In this document: piece after piece, positions 1 through 7,673 of the stretch | Layout: every line of letters starts with the position of its first letter | How positions within the stretch are numbered: position 1 is the first letter of the stretch | Assembly: GCA_027323445.1 (NCBI GenBank) | Contig: DAHWBS010000012.1 | Coordinates: 247 to 33,090, forward strand | Direction of reading: 5' to 3' | Source of the DNA: Leptospirillum sp. | Lineage (GTDB): Bacteria; Nitrospirota; Leptospirillia; Leptospirillales; Leptospirillaceae | Length of the DNA stretch: 32,844 nt | The notes under the pieces: model-generated | Told to the model about the DNA's origin: nothing | Databases searched by the model: none | Seen by the model: the letters and a program-made list of their open reading frames with translations, nothing else | Program-made: the position numbers and the translations under genes

Positions 1-188
1 CCATCAGGGTTCAGGAAGGAGAGACGGCTTGCACTCATTGTCAAAGCCACCACCTTAAAAAAATACCCTCGAGCTTCAGCAGTTCCGTTGCAGGATCTCA
101 AATGGGGGGAATGGACTCAGGTAGCATGAGTTCCCCGCCACCATCAGGGGGGGGTTCTTGCTGCGGCGGTGGTTCCTGCTGCGGGTGA
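1..188 (+). CDS. FmdB-family zinc-ribbon protein, C-terminal fragment
   Basis: An open frame enters from the left edge (codons in phase from base 3) and ends at TGA 186-188. It contains a CxHC pair followed by a Ser-rich stretch (IPSSFSSS), as in the second half of the FmdB/CxxC_CxxC_SSSS regulatory-protein family, where a CPxCG knuckle is followed by SSFS. The tail is rich in Gly, Ser and Cys and ends with two GGGSCCG-like units, also common at FmdB C-termini. The first Cys pair and the start lie outside the window. The family's function is poorly defined; it is a small cytoplasmic, presumably metal-binding protein. The next gene begins 8 bases after the stop, so the two may be co-transcribed. 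The family call is an inference from about 60 residues. Confidence 0.6.
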   Translation, partial: IRVQEGETACTHCQSHHLKKIPSSFSSSVAGSQMGGMDSGSMSSPPPSGGGSCCGGGSCCG

Positions 189-196
189 GAAGGAGT

Positions 197-745
197 ATGG
201 GATTAACAGCTTCTCTCTCCTTCGTCGGGAAGAGTTTCATTTCTTTGGCGGCAATCGTGCTCCTTTTATCCGGTTGTCACCTAAACACCGAATCTCCCAT
301 TCAGATAGAGCCACAGAATGTCCAGATCATTTCAAAAAATGGCATTACATTCATCCTTGTTCCCCTTGGCATTCTGGATAAAGGGTCAAGAACTCTGAGA
401 GTCCATCTGAGACACAGTATTCTGGACCTTACGACCGATGACAAGCGAAATTATCGTCTGAGGGGTTCAGACACCTCTGACTTTGTATTGCATCACTCAG
501 ACAAGAAATACGGAGATATCTACCCTTCCATCTGGAAGGAATCCTGGGTTGACAGAGTCATGGCTCACAAGGATTCGGTTGTTCCCGCCGAGAGCCAGAA
601 ATTTCTTCCAATGCTCTATCTATACAGGGGAACTCTTGCCGGACTAGACCATATGACCCTTCATCTGGTCTACTCATACCCACAAACGGCATCCAATGAC
701 GAGATCATTCTCGATCTGCCCAAGTCGCCTTCTCCAAAACAGTAG
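197..745 (+). CDS. Small putative lipoprotein of unknown function
   Basis: An 182-residue protein. I chose ATG 197 over the longer frame from 158 because the longer start would overlap the upstream gene, and an AAGGAG sequence (190-195) lies next to ATG 197, although the spacing is very short. The N-terminus is a lipoprotein signal: a basic residue at 12, a hydrophobic stretch (about 14-23) and the lipobox LSGC with the lipidated Cys at residue 27. The mature part is hydrophilic, with alternating beta-like segments (for example FILVPLGILD and TLRVHLRHS) and no motif I recognise. It is likely anchored at the periplasmic face of a membrane. It converges on the peroxiredoxin gene. Lipoprotein status is well supported; the role is unknown. 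Confidence 0.75.
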   Translation: MGLTASLSFVGKSFISLAAIVLLLSGCHLNTESPIQIEPQNVQIISKNGITFILVPLGILDKGSRTLRVHLRHSILDLTTDDKRNYRLRGSDTSDFVLHHSDKKYGDIYPSIWKESWVDRVMAHKDSVVPAESQKFLPMLYLYRGTLAGLDHMTLHLVYSYPQTASNDEIILDLPKSPSPKQ

Positions 746-799
746 CGATCACTCTCTCCTGTTTTGTCGGACTTTTCCCTTTTCCGTACTTCTTTTTTT

Positions 800-843
800 C
801 ATGAAAAACAAAAAGAAGGGGATGGATACTTACCCATCCCCTT
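800..843 (-). terminator. Intrinsic terminator of the peroxiredoxin gene
   Basis: A perfect 10-bp stem (816-825 with 834-843, AAGGGGATGG/CCATCCCCTT) encloses an 8-base loop. Read on the minus strand it is followed by a T-rich run (800-815 complement, CTTTTTGTTTTT). The plus-strand side lacks a T-run, so it serves the minus-strand gene that stops at 868. Confidence 0.85.
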
Positions 844-867
844 CCCAAGCAGAAAAAGAAGAAAAAC

Positions 868-1326
868 TTACAAAGTGGCCAATGCTTTCAGAATATCCTG
901 ATCATCGCGAGCTGTCAGGATTTCCTGTACCTTGACGTAACGAACAACACCTGACTTGTCGACGATCACGGTTGCGCGCTTGTTGATGTTGGCTTCTTCA
1001 ATCAACAGTCCGTAGTTGCGGGAAACCTCTCGCTTGATATCAGACAGGAGATTATGCTTGAGCTTCAGGGCATCTTTCCATGCCTTGTGGCACCAGGTGC
1101 TGTCAGTGCTGATACCGAAAATCTCCGCATTCGCATCGGAAAATCGGGGAAGATCATTTGAAAAACAGGCGTTCTCATTGGTGCAGACAGGGCTCCAGTC
1201 CAATGGGTAGAAAGCCAGGACAACATTCTTTTTTCCTTTGAAGGAAGAAAGGGTGATCTTGTTTTTATCCTGATCTTCAAGAGTAAAATCAGGTGCAATA
1301 TCTCCAACTTTTACTTCAGCTGCCAT
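868..1326 (-). CDS. Peroxiredoxin (AhpC/TSA family, thioredoxin fold)
   Basis: A 152-residue thiol peroxidase that would reduce H2O2 or organic peroxides in the cytoplasm with thiol donors. The N-terminal [13 protein letters not shown] and the active-site segment [12 protein letters not shown] place the peroxidatic Cys at residue 48, with the usual Pro and Thr around it (P-V-C-T). A second Cys at 54 gives a CX5C arrangement, one residue longer than the CX4C of BCP/PrxQ proteins; another Cys lies in STWCHKAW. I chose ATG 1326, which has a GGAGG 9 bases upstream, over the GTG at 1332, which would be only 3 bases from that site. It is followed by a strong terminator. It is the last minus-strand gene after sucD (108-base gap) and probably protects oxygen-sensitive rTCA enzymes, which is an inference from position. 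Confidence 0.92.
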   Translation of the reverse strand: MAAEVKVGDIAPDFTLEDQDKNKITLSSFKGKKNVVLAFYPLDWSPVCTNENACFSNDLPRFSDANAEIFGISTDSTWCHKAWKDALKLKHNLLSDIKREVSRNYGLLIEEANINKRATVIVDKSGVVRYVKVQEILTARDDQDILKALATL

Positions 1327-1434
1327 GCGCACAATCCTCCAGATTGAAAGTGGTATTCATCTCAATTCCAGGCCGGGAGAACAACTCCGGACCCTCTTAT
1401 GCCACCCTCCAGATGAAAGAGGGCCGACCCCTTC

Positions 1435-2325
1435 TCAGGACCGTTTCAGGACCTCAAGAACCGTTTGACCAATCATTGAAGGGTTTTGAACAACCGTTAC
1501 GCCCATTCCCTCAAGTGCTTTCATCTTGTCTTTCGCTGTGCCCTGCCCACCTGAAACAATGGCACCTGCATGTCCCATCCGTCTGCCGGGAGGAGCTGTC
1601 TGTCCGGCTATGAATCCAACAACAGGCTTCTTCATATGGCATTTTGCGAAAGCAGCGGCCTTTTCCTCATCCTCCCCGCCGATTTCTCCGATCATGACAA
1701 CGGCTTCCGTCTCCGGGTCATTTTCAAAGAGTGCCAGAACATCAATAAAGTTCAAGCCCCGAACGGGATCGCCACCGATCCCGACACAAGTCGACTCTCC
1801 CAGTCCAAGCTGGGTCAACTGCCACACGGCCTCGTAGGTCAGGGTGCCACTTCTCGATACAACACCAACTTTTCCCCGTTTGTGGATATATCCAGGCATG
1901 ATGCCAATTTTTGCACCATCTGGGGTAATGATTCCCGGACAATTCGGACCAATCAGGCGAATAACGGATCCTTCATCATTCTTCGCATCAAGAAGACGTC
2001 TGACACGCACCATATCGAGAACCGGAATACCTTCCGTAATACAGACAATCAGGGGAATTTCAGCGGCAATGGACTCAAGGACCGCATCTGCGGCAAATGC
2101 CGGGGGAACAAAGATCAGAGAGACATCAGGATTCTCTGCTTCCACCGCTTCATGTACAGAATTCCACACGGGAAATCCTTCATGGGTTGTGCCGCCTTTT
2201 CCAGGTGTAACACCTCCAACAACATGCGTACCATAATCCCTGCACGCTCCAGCATGATAAGAACCTTCTTTTCCTGTAATACCCTGAACAATAACCTTTG
2301 TAGAGCGGTCAACAAGAATGCTCAT
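1435..2325 (-). CDS. sucD: Succinyl-CoA synthetase, alpha subunit
   Basis: A 296-residue protein of normal family length. With SucC it converts succinate, CoA and ATP to succinyl-CoA; in an rTCA cycle it runs in that direction. Visible family features are the CoA-binding Rossmann start [14 protein letters not shown], the [10 protein letters not shown] segment, and the phosphohistidine in GHAGAIV near residue 248. Its ATG overlaps the sucC stop by four bases (ATGA), so translation is coupled. It shares family with CcsB in the same cluster but has the short C-terminal helix ending VLEVLKRS typical of SucD. It is the last gene of frdB-frdA-sucC-sucD. Confidence 0.97.
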   Translation of the reverse strand: MSILVDRSTKVIVQGITGKEGSYHAGACRDYGTHVVGGVTPGKGGTTHEGFPVWNSVHEAVEAENPDVSLIFVPPAFAADAVLESIAAEIPLIVCITEGIPVLDMVRVRRLLDAKNDEGSVIRLIGPNCPGIITPDGAKIGIMPGYIHKRGKVGVVSRSGTLTYEAVWQLTQLGLGESTCVGIGGDPVRGLNFIDVLALFENDPETEAVVMIGEIGGEDEEKAAAFAKCHMKKPVVGFIAGQTAPPGRRMGHAGAIVSGGQGTAKDKMKALEGMGVTVVQNPSMIGQTVLEVLKRS

Positions 2326-3512
2326 TTCCCCCCCTTCTTCACCGCAAGAACAGCTTTTTCGGCACCTTCAAACAACTCTTCCGCAACTTCAATGTCCAGC
2401 CCGGAGGCTCTCAGCATCTCCCGACCCTCGGCCGCATTTGTTCCCTGAAGACGGACAACGAGGGGAACATTAATCTTGACATCCTGGGCTGCGGCAATAA
2501 TTCCGCCGGCAATTCGCTCACATCGAACAATTCCACCAAAAATATTGACAAAAATCCCCTTGACATGGGGGTCGCTCAAAATCAGCCGGAAGGCCTGCTC
2601 AACCGTATCCTTGCTCGCTCCTCCACCGACATCCAGAAAGTTCGCAGGAGATCCGCCTGCCAAGGCAATCACATCCATTGTAGCCATCGCAAGCCCCGCC
2701 CCATTCACCATGCAGGCAATATTTCCATCAAGCTTGACATAATTGAGGTTGTACTTTGAGGCTTCAATCTCGAGAGGGTTTTCTTCGGCCAGATCTCTCA
2801 GAACCTTTGTTATGGGCTGACGATAGATTGCATTGTCATCAAATCCTACCTTGGCATCAAGAGCAACCAGCGTCTTGTCCGCAGTCAGGACAAGCGGATT
2901 GATTTCGACCATACTGGCATCTTTCTCATGGAAGAACCGGACAAGATCACCCACAAGCTTGACGAAGGAAGGCTGTGTCTCTGCAGGAAGCCCCAGAAAA
3001 TAAAAAAGTCGACGACCAATATGCGCTGAATAGCCTTCACAAGGATCTATGGAGAGATGGAAGATGCGCTCAGGATGTTTCTGGGCCACTTCCTCGATCT
3101 CCATACCCCCTTCAGTGCTCGCAATCAGTGATACTCTCCGGGAATTTCGATCAACGACCATGCCAAGGTAAAACTCCTTCTCGATTCGTGAGCCTTCCTC
3201 GATCCAGACCTTGCCAACCTGTCGCCCCTCCGGACCGGTTTGGTGCGTAACAAGGACCTTTCCAAGAAGACCTGCTACGATTTCAGGAATTTGGGAAATT
3301 TCCTTCGTAATCTTAACCCCGCCTGCCTTGCCTCTGCCGCCAGCGTGGATCTGTGCCTTGACCGCAAAAACCTGCCCATTGGCTCCCTGAAAGAGAGGGT
3401 GGGTCTTGATCGCCTTTTCTGCTTCCGAAACTGAATCAACCATTACACCTTTGGGAACGGGGATCTGGTACTGGCCAAAAAGCTCCTTGGCTTGGTATTC
3501 GTGGATATTCAA
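2322..3512 (-). CDS. sucC: Succinyl-CoA synthetase (ADP-forming), beta subunit
   Basis: A 396-residue ATP-grasp subunit that binds nucleotide and phosphate. The N-terminus [12 protein letters not shown], the segment [17 protein letters not shown], the Mg-site stretch VEINPLV and the C-terminal [15 protein letters not shown] are all canonical. The start codon is TTG: a GGAAGGAG site lies 6 bases upstream, and the family's conserved MNIHEYQ begins exactly there. The gene begins 43 bases after the frdA stop and overlaps sucD, so it belongs to an frdBA-sucCD operon. It makes succinyl-CoA for the 2-oxoglutarate:ferredoxin oxidoreductase step, which is not in this window. A paralogue, ccsA, lies about 8 kb upstream. 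Confidence 0.97.
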   Translation of the reverse strand: MNIHEYQAKELFGQYQIPVPKGVMVDSVSEAEKAIKTHPLFQGANGQVFAVKAQIHAGGRGKAGGVKITKEISQIPEIVAGLLGKVLVTHQTGPEGRQVGKVWIEEGSRIEKEFYLGMVVDRNSRRVSLIASTEGGMEIEEVAQKHPERIFHLSIDPCEGYSAHIGRRLFYFLGLPAETQPSFVKLVGDLVRFFHEKDASMVEINPLVLTADKTLVALDAKVGFDDNAIYRQPITKVLRDLAEENPLEIEASKYNLNYVKLDGNIACMVNGAGLAMATMDVIALAGGSPANFLDVGGGASKDTVEQAFRLILSDPHVKGIFVNIFGGIVRCERIAGGIIAAAQDVKINVPLVVRLQGTNAAEGREMLRASGLDIEVAEELFEGAEKAVLAVKKGGK

Positions 3513-3555
3513 ACGACGCTCCTTCCGGATGCATTGTCAATGATGAAAAGAAACA

Positions 3556-5178
3556 TCAAGCATTATCGCCTGATGTTTTCCGGCGATAATCCGGGAACAG
3601 CAAGGGCCCTTCAGGGCGCTCAACCCCATGGAACTCAGAATCAAGTTCCCGCTCAAAGCGTTTCACGTGGCCAAAACCAACTTCCTGCCACGAAAACGGC
3701 TTGCGACTCATACCTTCTCTGGCAGCAGCCAATCCCACCCGGTGACCAAAAACCAATACCTCCAGAAGAGAGTTTCCCATCAAACGGTTTTTTCCGTGTA
3801 ATCCGCCTGTCGTTTCCCCCGCCACATAGAGATGCTTGATCGGAGTCCGACCTTCCTTGTCGGCAGAGATTCCCCCATTTTGGTAATGGAGAGTCGGATA
3901 AACAAGGATCGGATGAGTCGAACAATCAACATCGTGCTTGGACATAAGCTTCAGGATATTGGGAAAGCGTCTCGCCACAGTTCCCTCGCCCATATCCCTG
4001 TCAATTGCCGCAAGGTCGAGGTAAACTCCAAAATGTCCGGCAGGAGTCCTGACTCCTCGCCCCTCAGAACACTCCCTGATAATGGCTGATGCCACGATAT
4101 CCCTTGTTTCAAGCTCGTTCACAAATCTTTTGCCTTCTTTGTTGTAAAGTCTGGCACCAGCTCCACGAACAGCTTCGGTAATAAGCATCCCAGCCATTTC
4201 AGAAGGATAGATCACACCAGTCGGATGATACTGGAAGCTTTCCATATGCAAGAGAGGCGAACCCATCCTGTAGGCCATTCCAAGACCGTCTCCAGTTGCC
4301 CCGAAATGATTGGAAGTAGCGAAACCACCGATATGAAGCCGACCGGTCCCACCGGTAGAGAGGAGTACAGACCTGGCCTTCACCCATTTAAGCTTTCCGC
4401 TGTCAACATCCAGAAGAACTGCTCCGGCACAGGAACCGTCCGGACCTTCAAGAAGCTCAACCGCAGGACTGAACTCCCAAAGGGGAATTCCGGAGTTTAG
4501 AAGATCTTCCTTCAGAACCCTGACAAGCTCGAGACCGGTATAGTCCTTTGCGGATATCAAACGGGGACGAGTTGTCCCGCCACCTTTCCTCAGAGCCAGA
4601 CTACCATGCGCATCCCGATCAAAAAGGACCCCCTTCCTGACCAACCAGGAAATCACTTCAGGGCCTTCCTTCACCAACACCGAGAGGAGTTCCGGGTCTC
4701 CAGTAAAATGTCCTCCTCTGTAGGCGTCCTTCAGATGCTGTGCAGGGCTGTCATCATCTCCCAAGGCAACCTGAATGCCACCTTCTGCCATAACGGTATT
4801 TGAGTCACCAATCCGAAGCTTTGTTGCAAGCAGGACAGAGGCCCCTGTTTCTTTTGCAAAAAGAGCCGCAGTAATCCCTGCTCCGCCCCCCCCAACAATA
4901 AGGAGGTCGACTTCGATATCCGGTTCGACGGGTCTTTCAATCTTCTCAGGATGAAGAAGCCGGCTCCTCGTTTCAAGGATATTGGCAATCTCCTCAGGAA
5001 CGACATTACCCTTGTTCGGACCAACCCTGAGAGTCGTTTTTCCCTCAGGCCGATAGTCCGGGTAATACCGGGCAAGAAGCGCCATTCGCTGTTCTGAAGT
5101 AAGAGATGGAGGATCATCCGTGATAAAGGTTGGAAGGTGATCATATAATGAAAGCGCCGTTTTCTGATCCTGGCTCAT
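3556..5178 (-). CDS. frdA: Fumarate reductase flavoprotein subunit (soluble type)
   Basis: A 540-residue FAD subunit that reduces fumarate to succinate in the rTCA cycle. An 88-residue N-terminal extension precedes the FAD motif DLLIVGGGGAG (91-101). Active-site landmarks are HPTG (318-321), the catalytic Arg region AVRGAGARLYN (Arg338), HYQNGG (431-436) and NRLMGNSLLE (Arg465). The usual covalent-flavin His of SdhA/FrdA (SHTV) is Asn127 here (SNTVMAEGG), so FAD is probably held non-covalently, as in L-aspartate oxidase and soluble fumarate reductases. The start overlaps the frdB stop (ATGA). No cytochrome b anchor genes accompany the pair. Aspartate oxidase is an alternative family reading, but the FeS partner and the rTCA context favour fumarate reductase. 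Confidence 0.9.
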   Translation of the reverse strand: MSQDQKTALSLYDHLPTFITDDPPSLTSEQRMALLARYYPDYRPEGKTTLRVGPNKGNVVPEEIANILETRSRLLHPEKIERPVEPDIEVDLLIVGGGGAGITAALFAKETGASVLLATKLRIGDSNTVMAEGGIQVALGDDDSPAQHLKDAYRGGHFTGDPELLSVLVKEGPEVISWLVRKGVLFDRDAHGSLALRKGGGTTRPRLISAKDYTGLELVRVLKEDLLNSGIPLWEFSPAVELLEGPDGSCAGAVLLDVDSGKLKWVKARSVLLSTGGTGRLHIGGFATSNHFGATGDGLGMAYRMGSPLLHMESFQYHPTGVIYPSEMAGMLITEAVRGAGARLYNKEGKRFVNELETRDIVASAIIRECSEGRGVRTPAGHFGVYLDLAAIDRDMGEGTVARRFPNILKLMSKHDVDCSTHPILVYPTLHYQNGGISADKEGRTPIKHLYVAGETTGGLHGKNRLMGNSLLEVLVFGHRVGLAAAREGMSRKPFSWQEVGFGHVKRFERELDSEFHGVERPEGPLLFPDYRRKTSGDNA

Positions 5179-5861
5179 TTAGCCTCACATTCGGACTTAA
5201 GCATTTCTGGGGAAAGAGAGAGAAGCCGCGACAGCTCCACATCAAAATCTCCCGACTGGATCTTTTCCATCCGGTGAAGGAGATTATCCGGAAACTTCAG
5301 CTCCTGACTCCCATAAGCCCTTCTTGCATAAAGAGCAATCTCATGGGGTGCCATCTCGGCAATGCAACGGGAAACACACAAGCCACACATGACACAACTC
5401 ATCGTTTCTTCCGTTACCCCTTTGAAATCACCAAAAACAGAGCGCCAGACAGCATCTCTCACATCTATTCCCTGGGGACAAACCTCTGTACAGGCATTAC
5501 AGTTCCTGCAGGTGGCCGACTCGGGATAGAGCTTGAAGAGCTCTTCTTTCGTATCTGCAATAGCTTCGATCTTGTAATCTGCACGCTGGGAAGGAAATGA
5601 CGGGATCAGGCTAAAGGCCATATTTTCCCTCACAAGGGTCTGGCAGGCCAATGCATTATGAAGATGGAAGTCTCCGGGCATCCTGTATACAGCTGCACAT
5701 GCTCCGCAAACACCCCCCAGACAGCCAATTCCATGAATGACTTCATGTCCCGTGTACCACATTGCCTGAATCATGGTCAGACCTTCAGGAACACTCCAGT
5801 CCTTTCCATTGATGCCCACCTTTATCATTCTTGCATTATCGGGTTTCTCATACTTGAACAT
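5175..5861 (-). CDS. frdB: Fumarate reductase iron-sulfur subunit
   Basis: A 228-residue electron-transfer subunit. The plant-type [2Fe-2S] ligands are Cys47, 52, 55 and 73 (GCLGGVCGAC...AC). Two ferredoxin-like quartets follow: CRNCNACTEVCP (Cys118, 121, 124, 128) and CVMCGLCVSRC (Cys156, 159, 162, 166). Canonical SdhB/FrdB carries one [4Fe-4S] and one [3Fe-4S] cluster; here the last site has a full four-Cys pattern but lacks the usual Pro. I chose ATG 5861, with GGGGAG 5 bases upstream, rather than the longer frame to 5903. It overlaps frdA by four bases. The electron donor is unknown; the lack of an anchor subunit suggests a soluble donor rather than quinol. Confidence 0.9.
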   Translation of the reverse strand: MFKYEKPDNARMIKVGINGKDWSVPEGLTMIQAMWYTGHEVIHGIGCLGGVCGACAAVYRMPGDFHLHNALACQTLVRENMAFSLIPSFPSQRADYKIEAIADTKEELFKLYPESATCRNCNACTEVCPQGIDVRDAVWRSVFGDFKGVTEETMSCVMCGLCVSRCIAEMAPHEIALYARRAYGSQELKFPDNLLHRMEKIQSGDFDVELSRLLSLSPEMLKSECEAK

Positions 5862-5953
5862 GGGAACTCCCCTGTTTAAAGTTGCTCGCTCAAGACACAC
5901 CACTCGAACCGATTGGAATTATGAACCATTTTCTTCTTTTATTCGTATGGGGG

Positions 5954-5983
5954 ATTTTAGCAGATCAACCCTGTATTCATCAA
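5954..5983 (-). promoter_or_regulatory. Candidate sigma70 promoter for frdBA-sucCD
   Basis: On the minus strand TTGATG (5978-5983) and TAAAAT (5954-5959) are separated by 18 bases, about 90 bases upstream of the frdB ATG and within the 148-base gap after the PsiE-like gene. The match is 4/6 and 5/6, so this is only a candidate. Confidence 0.35.
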
Positions 5984-6009
5984 CGTCCGACCACCCCAAA
6001 AAAACGTTC

Positions 6010-6618
6010 TTACTCCGGAGATCTGGAGATTTTTTTCCCGTTTCCTTTTCTCCGAACCATCTCCATAAGCTTCTGGAGTGCCAGGGAGTGAGCGGAGAAA
6101 TCAGGTGCCTCCTGACGGGGAGGCTGGTAACGGATCGCAACAAACCTGAGAACGGCAAGGGAAAGAATCAGAACCATCAATGCAAAGATCCGCTCAATAC
6201 CCTCTCCGGAAAACCATGTGACAACAGCTTCGGATAGAAGAAGGGCCAAGACGGTATCAACAATAAAAGTCACTTTTACACGACCAAGGATAAAGTAGGC
6301 CATGACCGTTCGAGAAACCTCAAGGAGAGCCAGCACCAGCAAGGAGTTCACAACAAGACTTTTCAGAACCATTAAAAGGCCGTTCGGAACTTGCCGGAAA
6401 GCAGCAAGTGCCGTTTCCGCAGTCCCCCATATCATGGCCACCACCTGGATAAAAAGAAGACTCAGGAGAACAAGTTTGATCCCCTTTACATACCATCCGG
6501 GAACCACGTTATGTACGGGCTGTTGATCATCCTCCAGCGATCCCGGCGGTAATGGAGCGGCACCTTCAGAAACAGATATCTTGTTATCTACAGGAGATGT
6601 TGTGTGGTCCTCAATCAT
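6010..6618 (-). CDS. PsiE-like four-helix integral membrane protein
   Basis: A 202-residue protein with a soluble, acidic N-terminal tail (about 40 residues), four hydrophobic segments (about 46-64, 82-102, 116-136, 142-163) and a basic C-terminal tail. The segment LLEVSRTVMAYFILGRVKV followed by a third helix resembles the phosphate-starvation-inducible PsiE family (Glu-x-x-Arg-Thr, then a polar loop before helix 3). PsiE has no established biochemical role. An AAGGA site lies 7 bases before ATG 6618. It sits between a terminator and frdB, where a membrane anchor for fumarate reductase might be expected. I see no paired heme-ligand His residues in the helices, so I do not call it FrdC. The family call is moderate. 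Confidence 0.6.
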   Translation of the reverse strand: MIEDHTTSPVDNKISVSEGAAPLPPGSLEDDQQPVHNVVPGWYVKGIKLVLLSLLFIQVVAMIWGTAETALAAFRQVPNGLLMVLKSLVVNSLLVLALLEVSRTVMAYFILGRVKVTFIVDTVLALLLSEAVVTWFSGEGIERIFALMVLILSLAVLRFVAIRYQPPRQEAPDFSAHSLALQKLMEMVRRKGNGKKISRSPE

Positions 6619-6670
6619 TGTATTTCCTTAAGACAAGGTGAGTAAAAAATCGGGAGGACAATCAACCATG

Positions 6671-6705
6671 AAAGGAAAAGAGCTGACCTTTTTGCCGGTC
6701 AGCTC
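6671..6705 (-). terminator. Intrinsic terminator after citryl-CoA lyase
   Basis: A perfect 9-bp stem GAGCTGACC/GGTCAGCTC (6680-6688 with 6697-6705) has an 8-base loop. On the minus strand it is followed by TTTTCCTTT (6671-6679 complement). It lies 60 bases after the lyase stop and would separate that gene from the PsiE-like gene. Confidence 0.75.
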
Positions 6706-6764
6706 CATCTTAGATCATTGAAATAAAAACAACATCAAGAAATCAGGAGACTATCTCCCAAATA

Positions 6765-7565
6765 TCAGGATTTTTTGGGAACGGACCTCACTGCCGGACC
6801 ATCATACTCATACGAGCCTTCCTCAAGACGCCGGAAGGGTTTCTCTCTATTCCATTCCTCAACAATATGAGCAACAAGTCCAGGGATCCTGCCGATAATA
6901 AAAATCCCCTTGCCTGTCTTCCATGAAAGACCCATTTCAGAAATAACCGCTGCAATCATTCCATCAACATTTAACGGAAGAGGTTTTTGGGACTGAGCTT
7001 CCAAAGCATCCTGAATGGCAACCGCAAATTCCACATAACGACCGGAAAATCCATATTCTTTGGCCAACTCGAGAATGCGAAGGGTTCTGGGATCTCTCTT
7101 GTAGAGTTTATGGCCATACCCGGGAAAGCGTTTTTTCTTTTTAGAAAAATCATCTACAACCTGACGGGCATGCGCTGTTACATCACTCACATCCGAACCT
7201 AACTGCTCCTGATAGATTTTTGCGCATTGTTCAATAGCTCCGCCATGATGATCTCCAAGAGTCAAAACGCCAGCAGCAACAGCTGCGTTCAGGGGGTTAC
7301 CACCTGAATAAACCGTCCTGGCAGAAACAACGGATGGAGGACCGATCCCATGATCAATACAGGCAACCAGCATCGCCTCCATCATTTTACGTTCTTTCTC
7401 TGTAGGCAACTCCCCTTTCAGGACCAGATAAATTCCTTCGGCAAAAGAAACATTGCCGATCAGGTCATCCAGTGGATATCCACGGACCACCGTTTTTCCA
7501 TCAACTTGTCCTGCAACAGATGTTCTCCAGTTTTTTGTTGAGGATCCTTCACCTTTTTCACTCAT
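6765..7565 (-). CDS. ccl: Citryl-CoA lyase
   Basis: A 266-residue member of the citrate-synthase fold, much shorter than a true citrate synthase (about 370-430 residues). In the two-enzyme citrate cleavage known from Hydrogenobacter thermophilus, this protein splits citryl-CoA to acetyl-CoA and oxaloacetate. Catalytic residues of the superfamily are visible: His107 (GDHHGGA), His152 (GYGHKLYKRDPRT) and Asp201 (NVDGMIAA). The SD is modest (GGGAG, 10 bases before ATG 7565). Terminators lie on both sides, so it may be transcribed alone. The assignment as lyase rather than a short citrate or methylcitrate synthase rests on length and on ccsA and ccsB nearby; the ATP-citrate lyase C-terminal domain is its close relative. 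Confidence 0.9.
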   Translation of the reverse strand: MSEKGEGSSTKNWRTSVAGQVDGKTVVRGYPLDDLIGNVSFAEGIYLVLKGELPTEKERKMMEAMLVACIDHGIGPPSVVSARTVYSGGNPLNAAVAAGVLTLGDHHGGAIEQCAKIYQEQLGSDVSDVTAHARQVVDDFSKKKKRFPGYGHKLYKRDPRTLRILELAKEYGFSGRYVEFAVAIQDALEAQSQKPLPLNVDGMIAAVISEMGLSWKTGKGIFIIGRIPGLVAHIVEEWNREKPFRRLEEGSYEYDGPAVRSVPKKS

Positions 7566-7632
7566 CTTTAAAAAACTCCCGAGTTATAGAGATCAATAGA
7601 AGTATAGAAAGTTTTTTGGGGGGATACTGATC

Positions 7633-7662
7633 AAAAAAAAGGGCCCTCCTTCAGGAAGGCCC
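7633..7662 (-). terminator. Strong intrinsic terminator after aconitase
   Basis: On the minus strand a 9-bp GC-rich stem (GGGCCTTCC/GGAGGGCCC with one G-U pair, 7641-7649 with 7654-7662) with a TGAA loop is followed directly by eight T residues. It begins 12 bases after the aconitase stop. Confidence 0.93.
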
Positions 7663-7673
7663 ACTTTCGGATC

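Noticed and set aside
1570-2448. 292-codon open frame on the plus strand
   Set aside because: It lies wholly antisense to sucD and sucC, has no SD and gives an unlikely composition; it is a shadow of the conserved genes.
6010-6618. Fumarate reductase membrane anchor (FrdC/SdhC)
   Set aside because: Four helices, but no paired heme-ligand histidines or anchor motif; the Glu-x-x-Arg-Thr pattern fits PsiE better.
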